Shown: positions 28,473-38,239 of the stretch, piece by piece
Position numbering within the stretch: position 1 is the stretch's first letter
How the letters are laid out: the number at the start of each line of letters is the position of its first letter
Origin: Symsagittifera roscoffensis
Taxonomy: Eukaryota > Xenacoelomorpha > Acoela > Convolutidae
Assembly (NCBI RefSeq): GCF_963678635.1
Contig: NC_087062.1
Coordinates: forward strand, 42,858,395 to 42,922,394
Length of the DNA: 64,000 bases
Direction: 5' to 3'
Made by a program: the position numbers and the translations under genes
Notes under the pieces: model-generated
The model's input: only the letters and a program-made list of their open reading frames with translations
Told to the model about the DNA's origin: nothing
Database searches by the model: none

Positions 28473-29426
28473 TTAAAATCCGATGTAAGTAAATTGTCTA
28501 GGTGTTAGTGGTGTAGTGAGTCGATATAGCATGTCCTTATTTCGTTCTATATCGATGTGAGTGTTAGATAAAGGTAAGCAAAGGGGATTAGTAAAATGAT
28601 AATATGAGGTCCAAGGAAGGGTAGGCATTAAAACGTGTTCGTCTACAAAGTTACGTGTTTCGTTAGTGTCGTGAGGGGTGTTTAAGGTGTATTGTGGAAA
28701 TGAGGGTAAGGTGATAGCTAAAAATTCTTTTGTATTAGTGTGATTTGGGTGATTTATATATTCACGGGCTGTTCCTGGTTTTGCTGGGAAAGGATGGTTG
28801 GGGAACTTTCTTTTAAAAGTGCGGTAAGCTCTATTAGTGCTGAGTGAAGATTCAGTAGATGTGGATGATGGTGCTAATGATTCGGTATAAATTGAAGAGG
28901 GTGTAGGGGTAGGAGGGTTGGATGAATCTATTGTGGATGAAATTTGGTTTATGGTGAGGGTGTCAAGGTGGTAGGGTTGTTGTTGTAATGTAATAAAATT
29001 ATCTAGTTCTGGGGAGATTTGGGGGGTATCTGGAGAATTGGATGATCGGTCTGAATGATGTGAAGAATAGGTTGGAGTGACTTGGGAAGCATAAGAGGGT
29101 GTAGAATTGGTGGGGACAGGGTTATTTGGTAGCATTGGTTGAACAGGGGGTTCGGAAAAAATTGAGGGGTTGGTGTGAAAATTATTGGATGGAGATGGTT
29201 CAGAGTCGGCAAATTCATCGGGGGTTTCAATATTCGGGTTATTGAGTTGTGAGGTGGAGTATAAAACTGAGATGTGTGAATTAGTATCGGAATTCATGCC
29301 TGATGTTACATTACTGGTTGGGAAATCGGGTGGTGGGAAAGAAAAAAGTGGTATTATTGTAATTGGAGTAGTGAGGTTGGTTGGATGGGAATTTGAACGG
29401 TGTAGGGATCCAAGTTGTCGGCTCAT
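28473..29426 (-). CDS. Unidentified Ser/Thr/Pro-rich retroelement ORF after env
   Basis: This is 317 codons. The ATG overlaps the env stop codon in a 4-base ATGA (29,423-29,426), which favours coupled termination and reinitiation. Roughly residues 1-200 are low-complexity Ser/Thr/Pro/Asn. The last ~110 residues are less biased and contain a basic stretch (TFKRKFPNHPFPAKPG). There is no signal peptide and no membrane segment. The frame continues without another stop for about 284 codons past its TAA. Accessory proteins after env occur in complex retroviruses, but I find no similarity to any I know, so no function is assigned. Confidence 0.5.
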   Translation of the reverse strand: MSRQLGSLHRSNSHPTNLTTPITIIPLFSFPPPDFPTSNVTSGMNSDTNSHISVLYSTSQLNNPNIETPDEFADSEPSPSNNFHTNPSIFSEPPVQPMLPNNPVPTNSTPSYASQVTPTYSSHHSDRSSNSPDTPQISPELDNFITLQQQPYHLDTLTINQISSTIDSSNPPTPTPSSIYTESLAPSSTSTESSLSTNRAYRTFKRKFPNHPFPAKPGTAREYINHPNHTNTKEFLAITLPSFPQYTLNTPHDTNETRNFVDEHVLMPTLPWTSYYHFTNPLCLPLSNTHIDIERNKDMLYRLTTPLTPRQFTYIGF

Positions 29427-31747
29427 CGTGGGCTAAAACAATTATTATTTTGAGACTGAAAAGCGGTGGTATGGGGTTGTTCTATAATTTGTTCATAGGT
29501 ATTTTCATCTTGTGAGTGGTGTGTCATTATATGTTGGATGGGACTTTGTGATATGGTTTGTCTAAAATTTGGATTATGTGTTATTGCTAAGTTTCGAAAA
29601 TTACGTGGGACTAGGGATAATGGATGGTTATGTGGTAGGGGTGGTAACTGTGGTGCTGTTGGTGTTGTGTCTACATTGTTATGTTCTTCGTCGTATGTGT
29701 TCTGTCTTGTTGCTATTTTTGTGTTGTATTCTTTTATTTGTGCATCTAAAAGAATTTTGTTTATTGATGTAGAAAAGATTCCAAAAAATCCTGCAAATAG
29801 TATGCGTGCTACACTTGCTTGTCTATTGACTTGTGTGTGTATAGCACATGTGTTATAGATTCCTTTTAAGAGTGAAAAAAGAAATCCAATAAAGTTAAAC
29901 ATTGCGTATAAAATAGTCAATTTTTCTAAGATGTAGTAGGGCCATCCTAGAAAATCGAGAATTTCATTTTTTAGTGTAACAAAGCTAAAAATATTGATAG
30001 GTGATATATCTTGGGGACGGTATTTTTCACCGTTTAGATATATATAATCTTTAATGTCTTTAAAATATCCGCTATAGTCTTGCGTATAGATGTCTGCAAA
30101 TCCTGCGGTTTCGGCAAGTTTGCGTAAGTTTTGGTCAATTGATTGTCTTTGTATTGTGTCCATTTGTGTTAATAATTCTTGGAATTGTTGTGTTCTATTG
30201 TGATGTTGTATATCGGATTTTGAATATATGCCAAATGATTGTAAGTCAATATTTGGGTTTCGAACAATAGCTCTAATGCTTTCAGGTGAAAATTTTTTGA
30301 GTGATTGCATTAATGTGGGATATGGGGTAAGAAGGTAATATTTATCTTCATCAGGGTTTAGTTGTACTACATTGTGGCTATTTTCTGATCCACATGGGAC
30401 TGCGGTATCCCAGAAATAGGTTCTTCTTGAAAGTGTGTCAACGAAATGTACTTTATTCTTATAAAAGATAGGGATTCTTTTATAGCATCGTTTGTCTTCA
30501 AAAACGTATAGTGGTGATACTTTTTTGGTACAAGTATAAAACCATAAAATGTTTCCTTCGTAGTCTAAAAAATTTGATCTATTTCCTGATAGTAAATATC
30601 CTGCGTAGGGTATTTTTAATACTGCTAGTGCAAGTGATTGTAATATTTGTGTTCTTTCTAGTTCGCATAGTTGGTGTAGTGTTTCTAATTCGGAGAATGA
30701 CATTTCTTGAAAAATTCGGCTAATTGTGTAGTCTAGTTTCATATCTAAATGAATATCATAGTGGATATTACCGAAATATGTACTATTCATTAGTGATAGT
30801 TCTTGTAAACGTGTGCTTTGATCATCTTGGGGCTTTAAATGTCCACCAGGTTGACCTGTATTTTTTTGAAAATGAACTGGTATGTATGATGTTCCTTCGT
30901 TTAGAGGATGACCTGTTGCATATGGGTCGATTTTTACTTTTCCAGTGGTCATGTCGAATCCTTTTTCGTATTCAACTAATATCTCGGAGTATTGTGTTTT
31001 GTGAAGTGGATTTCTGTATTTACATGCAAGTTCTGTTTCTTGATATATTTGAAAACGTGTCAATTTATTTTCTATATTGTCTATGTTTCTAAAATTAGAA
31101 CTTAGTTTTCGTGATGGATGGACTTGTTCATATGGAATTGATTGTATAAAATATTTTTCGTGAAATTTTATCATACGAGCGTGTATTTTGGCTACTTGAA
31201 ATGTTGTACATGTGTCTTCGGGGAACCAAACAATTGTTGCTTGTGTTCGTGTTGTAGGGTCACAATAGCCTTGGTCGTTTTTACAAGGTAATCGAATTCC
31301 TTGATAGATCATTGTGTTGTCTGATAAATCGCGTGTGAGTTGTATTTTTTCGAGTTGTATTTTCCAATCAAAAAACATGATTTCTTGATATCCTTTATTT
31401 TTTGTGTCTGCTTTGCAGTTTGATGGGTTATTTATACCAATGTGTGGTATCCAGTGTTTATCGTGCATGTCATAAGTTAATCTTCCGTGTGCGCCGTTGT
31501 ATGGGTATTTTTCATCTAATTTTATATGTCCTTGATATCTCTCAAGTTCTGCTTGATGTACAGAATCTGCAAAAACTTGGAAATATACTAACTTTCTATC
31601 TGTGTTTTTATTTTTTGTGATATTTAGTCGGAGCAACTCGTTTTTACAATCTTCGGGATTTAGATGTAAAAGTCGTTCGAGAACTTCGTTGGTAGAATGA
31701 TTCATGGTCAAGTCGGTTTTTTTTTTCCGTTTGAGACTTGTGAACAA
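29423..31747 (-). CDS. env: Envelope-like glycoprotein, main part (first half-frame is at 31,708-32,043)
   Basis: The open frame of about 774 codons begins at a non-ATG codon because the N-terminus lies in the preceding frame. The link falls at a run of ten A residues (sense strand) at 31,717-31,726. The extracellular part is Cys-containing with several N-x-S/T sites. Hydrophobic segments near residues 610-645 and 655-675 are followed by a polar tail of about 100 residues, which fits a membrane-anchored fusion protein. Position after integrase fits env. A cysteine pattern and a PCGS...YYLLTPYP segment remind me of glycoproteins of chuvirus-like origin carried by some invertebrate elements. 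That relationship is a suspicion only. Confidence 0.6.
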   Translation of the reverse strand: MFTSLKRKKKTDLTMNHSTNEVLERLLHLNPEDCKNELLRLNITKNKNTDRKLVYFQVFADSVHQAELERYQGHIKLDEKYPYNGAHGRLTYDMHDKHWIPHIGINNPSNCKADTKNKGYQEIMFFDWKIQLEKIQLTRDLSDNTMIYQGIRLPCKNDQGYCDPTTRTQATIVWFPEDTCTTFQVAKIHARMIKFHEKYFIQSIPYEQVHPSRKLSSNFRNIDNIENKLTRFQIYQETELACKYRNPLHKTQYSEILVEYEKGFDMTTGKVKIDPYATGHPLNEGTSYIPVHFQKNTGQPGGHLKPQDDQSTRLQELSLMNSTYFGNIHYDIHLDMKLDYTISRIFQEMSFSELETLHQLCELERTQILQSLALAVLKIPYAGYLLSGNRSNFLDYEGNILWFYTCTKKVSPLYVFEDKRCYKRIPIFYKNKVHFVDTLSRRTYFWDTAVPCGSENSHNVVQLNPDEDKYYLLTPYPTLMQSLKKFSPESIRAIVRNPNIDLQSFGIYSKSDIQHHNRTQQFQELLTQMDTIQRQSIDQNLRKLAETAGFADIYTQDYSGYFKDIKDYIYLNGEKYRPQDISPINIFSFVTLKNEILDFLGWPYYILEKLTILYAMFNFIGFLFSLLKGIYNTCAIHTQVNRQASVARILFAGFFGIFSTSINKILLDAQIKEYNTKIATRQNTYDEEHNNVDTTPTAPQLPPLPHNHPLSLVPRNFRNLAITHNPNFRQTISQSPIQHIMTHHSQDENTYEQIIEQPHTTAFQSQNNNCFSPR

Positions 31748-32043
31748 TGTACTTTCTTTTCAGAAAATGTTGCTGTGAATTTATATCCTATAACTGTTGT
31801 TGCTCGGGCTTTTGAATAAAATGTTGCGATTACATTTGTAGTTTCTATGGCTTGTGGTTCTGTTTTGCATTGTGATAATTGATTTATTGCATATTTGTGT
31901 AATGTTTTTTGTTCGTTTTCGTCACAATCGTAATGTGTTACTAATAAATCTTGGGGTCCTGTGCGGGGGGAAGGGTTTATGTTTTCATTTGAGGTTGTTA
32001 GAAAAAGGAGTTGGAGAAAAATTAAAATTTTTAGAATATACAT
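31708..32043 (-). CDS. env: Envelope-like glycoprotein, N-terminal piece with signal peptide
   Basis: This is 111 codons from an ATG. Residues 2-18 (YILKILIFLQLLFLTTS) form a classic signal peptide with a hydrophobic core and small residues at the likely cleavage site. A Cys-containing segment follows. The frame ends shortly after the A10 run at 31,717-31,726, where the main env frame is already open. The ATG overlaps the stop of the upstream ORF by 13 bases. The break is either a one-base indel in the homopolymer (mutation or sequencing error) or a slippage site. Confidence 0.6.
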   Translation of the reverse strand: MYILKILIFLQLLFLTTSNENINPSPRTGPQDLLVTHYDCDENEQKTLHKYAINQLSQCKTEPQAIETTNVIATFYSKARATTVIGYKFTATFSEKKVHCSQVSNGKKKPT

Positions 32044-32645
32044 GTGTATGACAATCCTGAGTATGGGTTATAAAATGTGATGTAACCAATTGTCTTTTTG
32101 GTATATCTGTCGTATTTGTATATTACTTCAGTTGTTATAAATGGTGGTGGTAGGGATTGAGCTGTTATATTTGGTGGATTTAATGGATAGGGATGTTGAG
32201 TAATGTTGTTTAATTTAACCGTGATTTCAAATTTTAATTGTAGACTATTCTGTTGGAGTATTTGGATGTTATGAGCACGAATGTCTTCGTGAATGTCTTG
32301 TCTAAATTGTAGTCTATTTAGTGCCCAATTGTGGAGTCGGTTACTTTCTAGGTGTTGTCCAAATAATGGTGGAGGTGCTGTGAATGTATTCCAGTCTAGT
32401 CTTAAAGGAATATTTGTTGATGATTGTTCTCGATATCTAGCGTCGAGGTTATTTGGGAAATTTAAGTTAAAAGGTGGTGGTGAAATCTGGCTTATTGATG
32501 GTCTTGATGGTAGTGATAATGTTTCTGGTAGTGATGAGGATGTTGTTGTATCCGTAGAAATATCTATTGGATCATTTACTAAATTTAGTTCACCTTGTGT
32601 GAATGATGTGTTGTCCAATATGGTAGTCGTGATGCTTGGTTTGGG
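32031..32645 (-). CDS. Unidentified retroelement ORF upstream of env
   Basis: The frame opens after a TAA near 32,646 and runs about 200 codons without an obvious ATG at its start. Its first ~60 residues are Ser/Thr/Pro-rich. The rest is mixed, with a polar central part and a Tyr-rich end. It overlaps the end of the frame at 32,578-33,172 around a run of six C residues (sense strand, 32,643-32,648), and composition is continuous across the junction. One protein of about 380 residues broken by a frameshift is plausible. No family is recognised. The end overlaps the env signal-peptide ATG by 13 bases. Confidence 0.4.
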   Translation of the reverse strand, partial: PKPSITTTILDNTSFTQGELNLVNDPIDISTDTTTSSSLPETLSLPSRPSISQISPPPFNLNFPNNLDARYREQSSTNIPLRLDWNTFTAPPPLFGQHLESNRLHNWALNRLQFRQDIHEDIRAHNIQILQQNSLQLKFEITVKLNNITQHPYPLNPPNITAQSLPPPFITTEVIYKYDRYTKKTIGYITFYNPYSGLSYTCIF

Positions 32646-33172
32646 GGGTTAAAGGGATTTTCACGTATTTGTTCAGATGTTGGTGTTGAACCTAAGTAAT
32701 CTGATGGTAGGCTTGAGGTGCTACGTTGTGAAAGAAGCGTAGGGGTTTCTGGTAATATACCAATGGGGTTTTCTGGAGTGTTTTGTGATGGGGATTGAGG
32801 TATATCAAAATGAACTCGGGGAGTTTGAAAATTTCTGTTTCGTCGAGGATGTATAATTTGTCTATTTATTTCGACTGTATTTTGGTTTTGACTAGGATTT
32901 CTTATTCTACTTAATTCTTGTGGTAGTGTTGGGTATAAGTTATATGTTGGTTCGCTTAGAGGTGCTTGTCGTTGAACTGGTTCTAGTGGTTCTGATAAGC
33001 GAGCGTGTCGTTCTTCAAAGGTATATGGGTTATCTTGAAAAGAAATTTGTGTAGATGTTTGGGGGTTTTGGGTAGTTGAAGGTGTTGTCGGGTTTTCTTG
33101 GGACGATGTCGGTGAAGACTGACTATGTGATTGTTGGGTAGCAATTTTTGATAGCTTTTTTGGTCTATTCTT
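32578..33172 (-). CDS. Pro/Ser/Thr/Gln-rich retroelement frame following small membrane ORF
   Basis: This open frame of about 190 codons continues directly and in frame after the TAA of the 62-residue membrane ORF. It is rich in Pro, Ser, Thr and Gln, with a basic patch (HPRRNRNF). It has no in-frame ATG that I can defend, so it would need readthrough, splicing or fusion to be translated. Its end overlaps the next frame at a C6 run. The low-complexity composition makes homology judgement unsafe. Confidence 0.35.
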
Positions 33173-33361
33173 TTAGTGAAAAAGTTTATGTTTATTATAG
33201 TATTCTTCTAAAAAAAGAGTTGGGAGAATTGTTGCTAGGGCAAATGTGATGATTGCTTTTTTTATACATTTGCATATTGTCAAGATGAGGGATGATAGAA
33301 ATGTTATAAAAATTACAAATAGTAAAAAAATATCGGTTCTACTAAAAATGGTTCGTATCAT
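33173..33361 (-). CDS. Small membrane protein, 62 residues
   Basis: The ATG lies in a 4-base ATGA overlap with the stop of the preceding ORF (33,358-33,361). Residues 12-28 (LLFVIFITFLSSLILTI) form one strong membrane segment, followed by CKCIKK and a second, weaker hydrophobic stretch near 36-50. Its size and hydrophobicity recall viral small membrane proteins, but there is no sequence basis for naming it. Its stop TAA is followed by a long open frame in the same phase. Confidence 0.4.
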   Translation of the reverse strand: MIRTIFSRTDIFLLFVIFITFLSSLILTICKCIKKAIITFALATILPTLFLEEYYNKHKLFH

Positions 33362-33588
33362 TTAGATAAATTTTGTGAATCGTACCTGTGGATATAGTCA
33401 ATAGCTTTTGAAAGTTGGAGGTATAGTTCAAATAGGGAATAGAGAATTAAAAAAATATTGCAAAAAATGATTAAGATTATTACAAAAGATTCAAAGATAT
33501 CAAAAAGAAATATTATAAAAGTTTTAAGTATCGTAAAAAATTGTTTGAGGTTTGTGATAATTATAGTGACTGATTGAGAGAAGAGCAT
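33358..33588 (-). CDS. Small membrane protein, 76 residues
   Basis: This ATG-started ORF has a long, very hydrophobic centre (roughly residues 18-58, rich in Ile, Leu and Phe), enough for one long or two short membrane passes. A polar tail ends HRYDSQNLSK. It is the first ORF after the integrase gap and is coupled to the next small ORF by ATGA. The AT-rich sequence alone can produce Ile/Phe/Leu-rich frames, so coding status is uncertain. The tandem ATGA arrangement argues for it. Confidence 0.4.
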   Translation of the reverse strand: MLFSQSVTIIITNLKQFFTILKTFIIFLFDIFESFVIILIIFCNIFLILYSLFELYLQLSKAIDYIHRYDSQNLSK

Positions 33589-34179
33589 TTACGAAATGAC
33601 TTCTTGATCGAATATTTTTTGTTGTTTGGGGCAATTTTCAAGTGTGGTCGGATTATTTATTGGTTTTTTGACAAGTGGGTTGAGTTTTGTGAAAAATTGT
33701 TGGGGGCAATTTTTATGGTGATCGGGAGGTCTTCTTTGTCTTTATTTTCATTTGTCAAATGATCTGGGGTATTTTCGAGATTTTATCCTTTAGGCTAATT
33801 AAAATGGTCGTTCTTTTACTTTAGGCTAATTTAACATATTTGTTTGGGGGGTATTTGAGGGCTGAGTTGGGGAAATATTGTTGATCTTTGGTTTATTAGA
33901 TAAGGGAGGGTTATGATATTATGGTGATGTTTATTTTAGTTGTCAAGTTGGAGTGGTTTGATTATTTTTGACCTGGAGGTCGTAAAGTTATAGTTATAGA
34001 TATGCCTGGAGTTTAATATCGTTCGTCTAGTTGGTTTGTGTTCGAGTTATAGAAGGTGACGGATTGGATGAATCCTATTGGCTAATTATGAACTAGAATC
34101 GCTGCGTGTTTGTCAGCATGTTATTTTGAAAAATGAAAATTCAAAATATTTCAAAGGTTTAAGACTGTGAAATACAAAA
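33589..34179 (-). other. Non-coding gap between integrase and downstream ORFs
   Basis: No open frame of useful length is seen on the minus strand. It holds a direct repeat TTAGCCTAAAG (near 33,785-33,830) and a repeated AAAATTGCCCC motif. A good splice-acceptor-like sequence in element sense, TTTTGTATTTCACAG (34,165-34,179), sits immediately after the integrase stop. It could serve a spliced mRNA for the env-side ORFs. Confidence 0.5.
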
Positions 34180-35250
34180 TTAAGGTTGTTTTTGAAATTC
34201 GACTTTCTTTAATATTTTAGATTGTGGGATGAATAATTTATAATTTTTACGTGGTTGATTTCTAAGTCGTGAAGACTCTCTATGTTCTGATTTGTCGATT
34301 TGTTCTTGGGGTATTATTTGTTCTTTCATTTTTCTATTTTTTCTTTCTTTTTGAGATGTATTTTGATCTAGATTTTTTGTATTGTTTTTTGTGGTGGTTG
34401 ATTTTGTTATTTGGTTTTTGAGGTGAAAATCTTTTTGTTCCTTTGTTGTATTTTCCGTATGTGGGTCATTTTGAATAACTTTTAAACCTGTAAAAGAATA
34501 TAATTGAGTTAGTTCGCGGAGTGCGTATTCTTTTGGATAATAAGGTAATAGGTTATTTCGGTGTTGAACGATTTCTTTTTTGTCTGAGTCGGTGATTTTA
34601 TATGTGACATCAGTGGGTTTTGCAATTATTTGGTATGGTCCTTTACGAAGGGGTTGTAATTTTTTAGAAATTCCTTTTTGAGTATTAAAATTGGATATTA
34701 AAACAAATGTTCCAATTTTTAAATCGGAGGCTGGTGTAAAGCGTGAATTTATTTGTTCATTAATGTTTTGCCTTTGTAACAACTTTTTTGTTACTTTTTG
34801 GTAAATTTCATTGTGTTTTTTATCTCTGTTGAAAATCCATTCGGTGTGTGTACCGGAGGCTAATTTAAGAATTTGTGGGTGATGAAAATGATCTTCATCG
34901 TGTGTATGTAAAGGTAGGTTATAACAAATTGAGTCTTTATTTGGTTGACAATAACCTTGTGCGTTTTTATGAGAGTTTGCTGTAAACATTATTGGTTTGC
35001 GTGGCTTTTGGTTAAAAACCATTTCATATGGTGACATTCCTAGAGTTGTCGTGATTTGTGAATTATATGCTAGGGGAAATAATTTTACATCTGCTGACCA
35101 TTCAGTATATCTTGTATCATTTCCATTGATGATACATCTAAGATATTCTTGTAGTGAACGGTTCATACCTTCGACTAAGCCGTTTGTCCAAGGTGCGTGA
35201 GATGTACGTGGTTTTGATGTTATATAGATGACATAGTGTGATAATTTCAT
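34180..35250 (-). pseudogene. pol: Integrase C-terminal part (third catalytic residue, GPY/F-like module)
   Basis: This is the continuation of integrase in another frame. HAPWTNGLVEGMNRSL (residues ~18-33) carries the last acidic residue of the D,D-E triad at E27. A long region of the integrase core tail follows, then LRKGPYQII near residue 215, which fits the GPY/F module found in many Ty3/gypsy integrases. The end is a Lys/Gln-rich tail. It overlaps the upstream frame (35,138-37,348), so one frameshift near 35,200 breaks the catalytic domain between the second D and the E. Confidence 0.85.
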
Positions 35251-37348
35251 TATTTATGAATTCTGTACCGTTATCTGTAACTAGAATTTCTGGTAATCCA
35301 AATTTGGCTATCCAGTGTTCAGAAAGCGTTGTGTACGCGTAATAAGCGTTACAATGTGGTACTGGGTTAAGTGCTACATAATGTGTAAATGCGTCAACAA
35401 TTACCATAATGTAGGAGTTTCCTTCGGATGAGGGTGAAATTGGTCCTTTAGTATCTAATGAGATACGGTGGTTAAAGTACAAACTTTGTCCTTTAAAATC
35501 TTGTTTTTGTGCTATTTGTTTTTGATTTGGGTAAGGTTTATTTAGTTGGCATACTATACAGTCATTGCATAGTACTTTTGTCCAAATTGGTGCATTTGGG
35601 AAATAAAAGTTTTGTATAAAATTTGAATATATTTTCTCTGATCCAGAGTGTCCTTTAATATTTTGTGTATGTGAAATAATAAAAGCTATGAGAATCATAC
35701 TTAAAGGGAGACAGGGAACTGTAGATTCATTTAATTTGTATTCTAGAAGGTCTGTGTTTTCGTTAATTGTTGTATTATTGAATTTTCGAAAATATCGGAG
35801 GAGTGTTTTATTTCCTAAAATAGTTGTATCTGCCTTGACGGGTTTAGTTTTATATTTATGCCATGATTTTAGTTGTCTAATTACTGGGTCAAGATTTTGG
35901 TATTGTTTCAATGTTGAAATTGTAATTGTTTCTGTTGGGGGGAGAAAAATGTTTTTTATTTCTAATTTAGATAAGGGTATTGTATCAAGTGGGTCATGGA
36001 GGTCAAAAACTTGATTTATTGTGTATTTTGAATCGTTTGTTTGTGGTCCTGATAAATTTATTTTATCAGTTAGGTTTTCTTTTTCAATTAGTGGAAAAAA
36101 GTCTTTTTTATGCGAGTGTTGTTTTACTCTTTTTTGTTGGGTGTTATTTTTTATCCATTGTGAGTATGGAATTGGTTTAAAAGTTGATGTTCCAAGTAGA
36201 TCAACTTCGTAGTGGTTATTTTGACAATCTAAATAAAGTGGAAAGTGTTGTAGATTATTTATCTGTGATTGTTCAACGTCAGTTTTTACTGCATATTTGC
36301 ATTCTAGTCGGGGTGATGTTTCGTTTTTTGCAAGGTAGAATTTTATATTTTTAGGTATTTCAACTGTAGTTTTACGTGTAAGTAATTCAGGTGGTGTATT
36401 TCGACTTAATGTGTCTGGTAATGCAAGATTTTTTCCTGCTGTCCAAACTATATGTAAGTTTGGAAATTTCATTAGTATTAATTGAAATCTGTAAACTCGG
36501 TGATTTGGGTTGGATTTTTGTGTGAAGAGAAAAATGATTGGTTTGTGATCTGTGAATAGAAACGTTGGATGTTTTGATCCAAGTATCAGAAATTCATATT
36601 CCGTAAGTGTATAGATTATGGCTGTACATTCTCTCATTAGGGTTGAGAGTCTTAGCTCTGCTTGAGTGAATAATCGAGAATTTGCTGATATAAGGTTCAT
36701 TTTGTTTGTACCATTATGTGATTGTAATAACGCTGCGCCGATGCCAAAGTTCGAAGCATCGCACATTGCGTAGAATGGTTGATTTGGATCTGGAATTGTA
36801 TTCGAAATTTGTTCAGTTAGAAGTTTTTTAATTTCTTCAAATCGTGCTTGATGTTCTGTATTCCATTCAAAATTATTTTGTTGTCTAAGTATATTATAGA
36901 ATGGTCTTAGATATAATTGCATTTTACAAACATATTTGCTTAAAAAGTTTAGCATTCCAAGGAATTCTTGGATTTTCTTTTTATTTGTCGGTGGTTGGAG
37001 TTTCTGAATAGCGTCAATGCGTGATTTTAATGGAGTGATTGTTTTTCTTTCTATGTTATGTCCTAAGAATTTTACTCGTGTTAAAAAGAAGTGTGATTTA
37101 TCAGGGGCGGCCTTCAGATTTTCGTTCTGAAGTATTTGGTGATATTGTTCTAAAACATTGAACATTTCTTCTTTAGTCTGTGATTGCAAAAAAACATCGT
37201 CTAAATAGGTGATTGCGTTTTTCTTGAGTATTAATGGTCGAAAAATTTTGCTCATAAAAGCTGAAAATGCTGCTGGTCCTATGGATATTCCATAGAATAA
37301 GCGGTTGAATTCATACTGTTGGTTTCCAATAACAAATTGTGTTAAACG
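35138..37348 (-). pseudogene. pol: Reverse transcriptase palm/thumb, RNase H and integrase N-terminal part
   Basis: From the first ATG in this stretch (37,255) the frame encodes RT motif YLDD (residues 17-20), the RT connection, then RNase H with D166 (CDASNFGIG), E209, D236 (TDHKP) and D281. Integrase follows with a zinc-binding H529, H536 and C566, C569 set, catalytic D601 (DTKGP) and D661 (TDNGTEF). The domain order RT-RNaseH-IN is diagnostic of Ty3/gypsy rather than copia. Upstream, the same frame is interrupted by a TGA at about 37,346, joining it to the RT finger segment. Its integrase end runs out of frame near 35,200. In this copy no intact pol polyprotein is encoded. Confidence 0.9.
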
Positions 37349-37639
37349 TCACGATTGTTCATCTAATGGCATTTGATTGTATGCACTATTCATATCTGCG
37401 GTTGTAAAGTATTTTCCGTTTATTTTTGTTAAAATAACTTGTATTGGTTCAATAGGCAAATTACACTTTGATTCATCTATGAGTGAGTTGAGGTATCTAG
37501 CGTCGAGAACGATTTTTAATGATTCTCCTTTGGCTAGAATGATAACAGGGTTGATAAATGTGTTACCTTTTGGTTGTTCTTCTTTATTTACTGGTGATAT
37601 AATGTTGTATTGTTCTAAAATGTCGAGTAATCTGTTCAC
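37349..37639 (-). pseudogene. pol: Reverse transcriptase fingers/palm segment
   Basis: This piece carries the conserved RT region with VLDARYLN (nucleotide-binding region) and TADMNSAYNQMPL (first catalytic Asp region). It is in the same frame as the downstream YLDD frame but separated by a TGA in a CG-containing context (tcgTGAcgt). A C-to-T change of a CGA codon would explain it. It is out of frame with the upstream piece. Confidence 0.85.
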
Positions 37640-37640
37640 T

Positions 37641-38239
37641 TTATCGTGTAAGTGAATTGTGAATTGGTACTTTACTTGCTCTTTGTTTTTTGAAAACTGC
37701 GTCTGGTTTTAATGGGAGATGTAGTGATGAGCTGATTTTGCCAACATCAAATTTGGATGTTGCATAGACTGATGAATATTTAATTAGCTGTTTGGCTAAT
37801 TTTTCAAATTCGTCTTGTGTTGTTTGTGAACGTTGGAAATTAAACATTGTTAAAAATTTCTGTTGATTCTCTGTGTAGTTATTTATGTTGAATGTTGGTT
37901 TGAAATATGGGGTTTTTGTGAAATAATCCGTATTTCTTTTTTCGTTACTTATTATATTATTTATGGATAATTCTTCATTAAGAATTGTGGATTGACAAAT
38001 ATCTAATAATTGGAGTATATTATTTACGCGCGATATGCTTTTTCGTGTATTGGTGATATTGTAGCGTTGGTTTCGCAATAGCCTAAAAGTCCTAAAGGTA
38101 ATGTTACTTGGTAAGGTGTATTGTTGTATACATGTAGAGATATAATATCTGAATTCGAGTTTTTCAAATATTTTATGGATGAGATTGTGATTTTGAAAAA
38201 CTTATGGATAGGTTTGAATTCAAAGTCTGACATATAGAG
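37641..38239 (-). pseudogene. pol: Reverse transcriptase N-terminal region, in two frames
   Basis: Two overlapping frames (38,024-38,233 and 37,641-38,078) cover the linker between protease and RT. The second contains KYSSVYATSKFDVGKISSSLHLPL, equivalent to the region before RT fingers in Ty3/gypsy elements. The switch between frames falls near a CGCGCG run at about 38,030. The first of the two frames directly follows a TAA at about 38,240 that is in phase with the protease piece. The end of this stretch goes out of frame near 37,650. Confidence 0.75.

Noticed and set aside
29538-32652. Plus-strand ORFs opposite env and neighbouring genes
   Set aside because: They are antisense shadows, rich in Cys/Val/Leu from complementing Asn/Thr/Gln codons, and have no domains.
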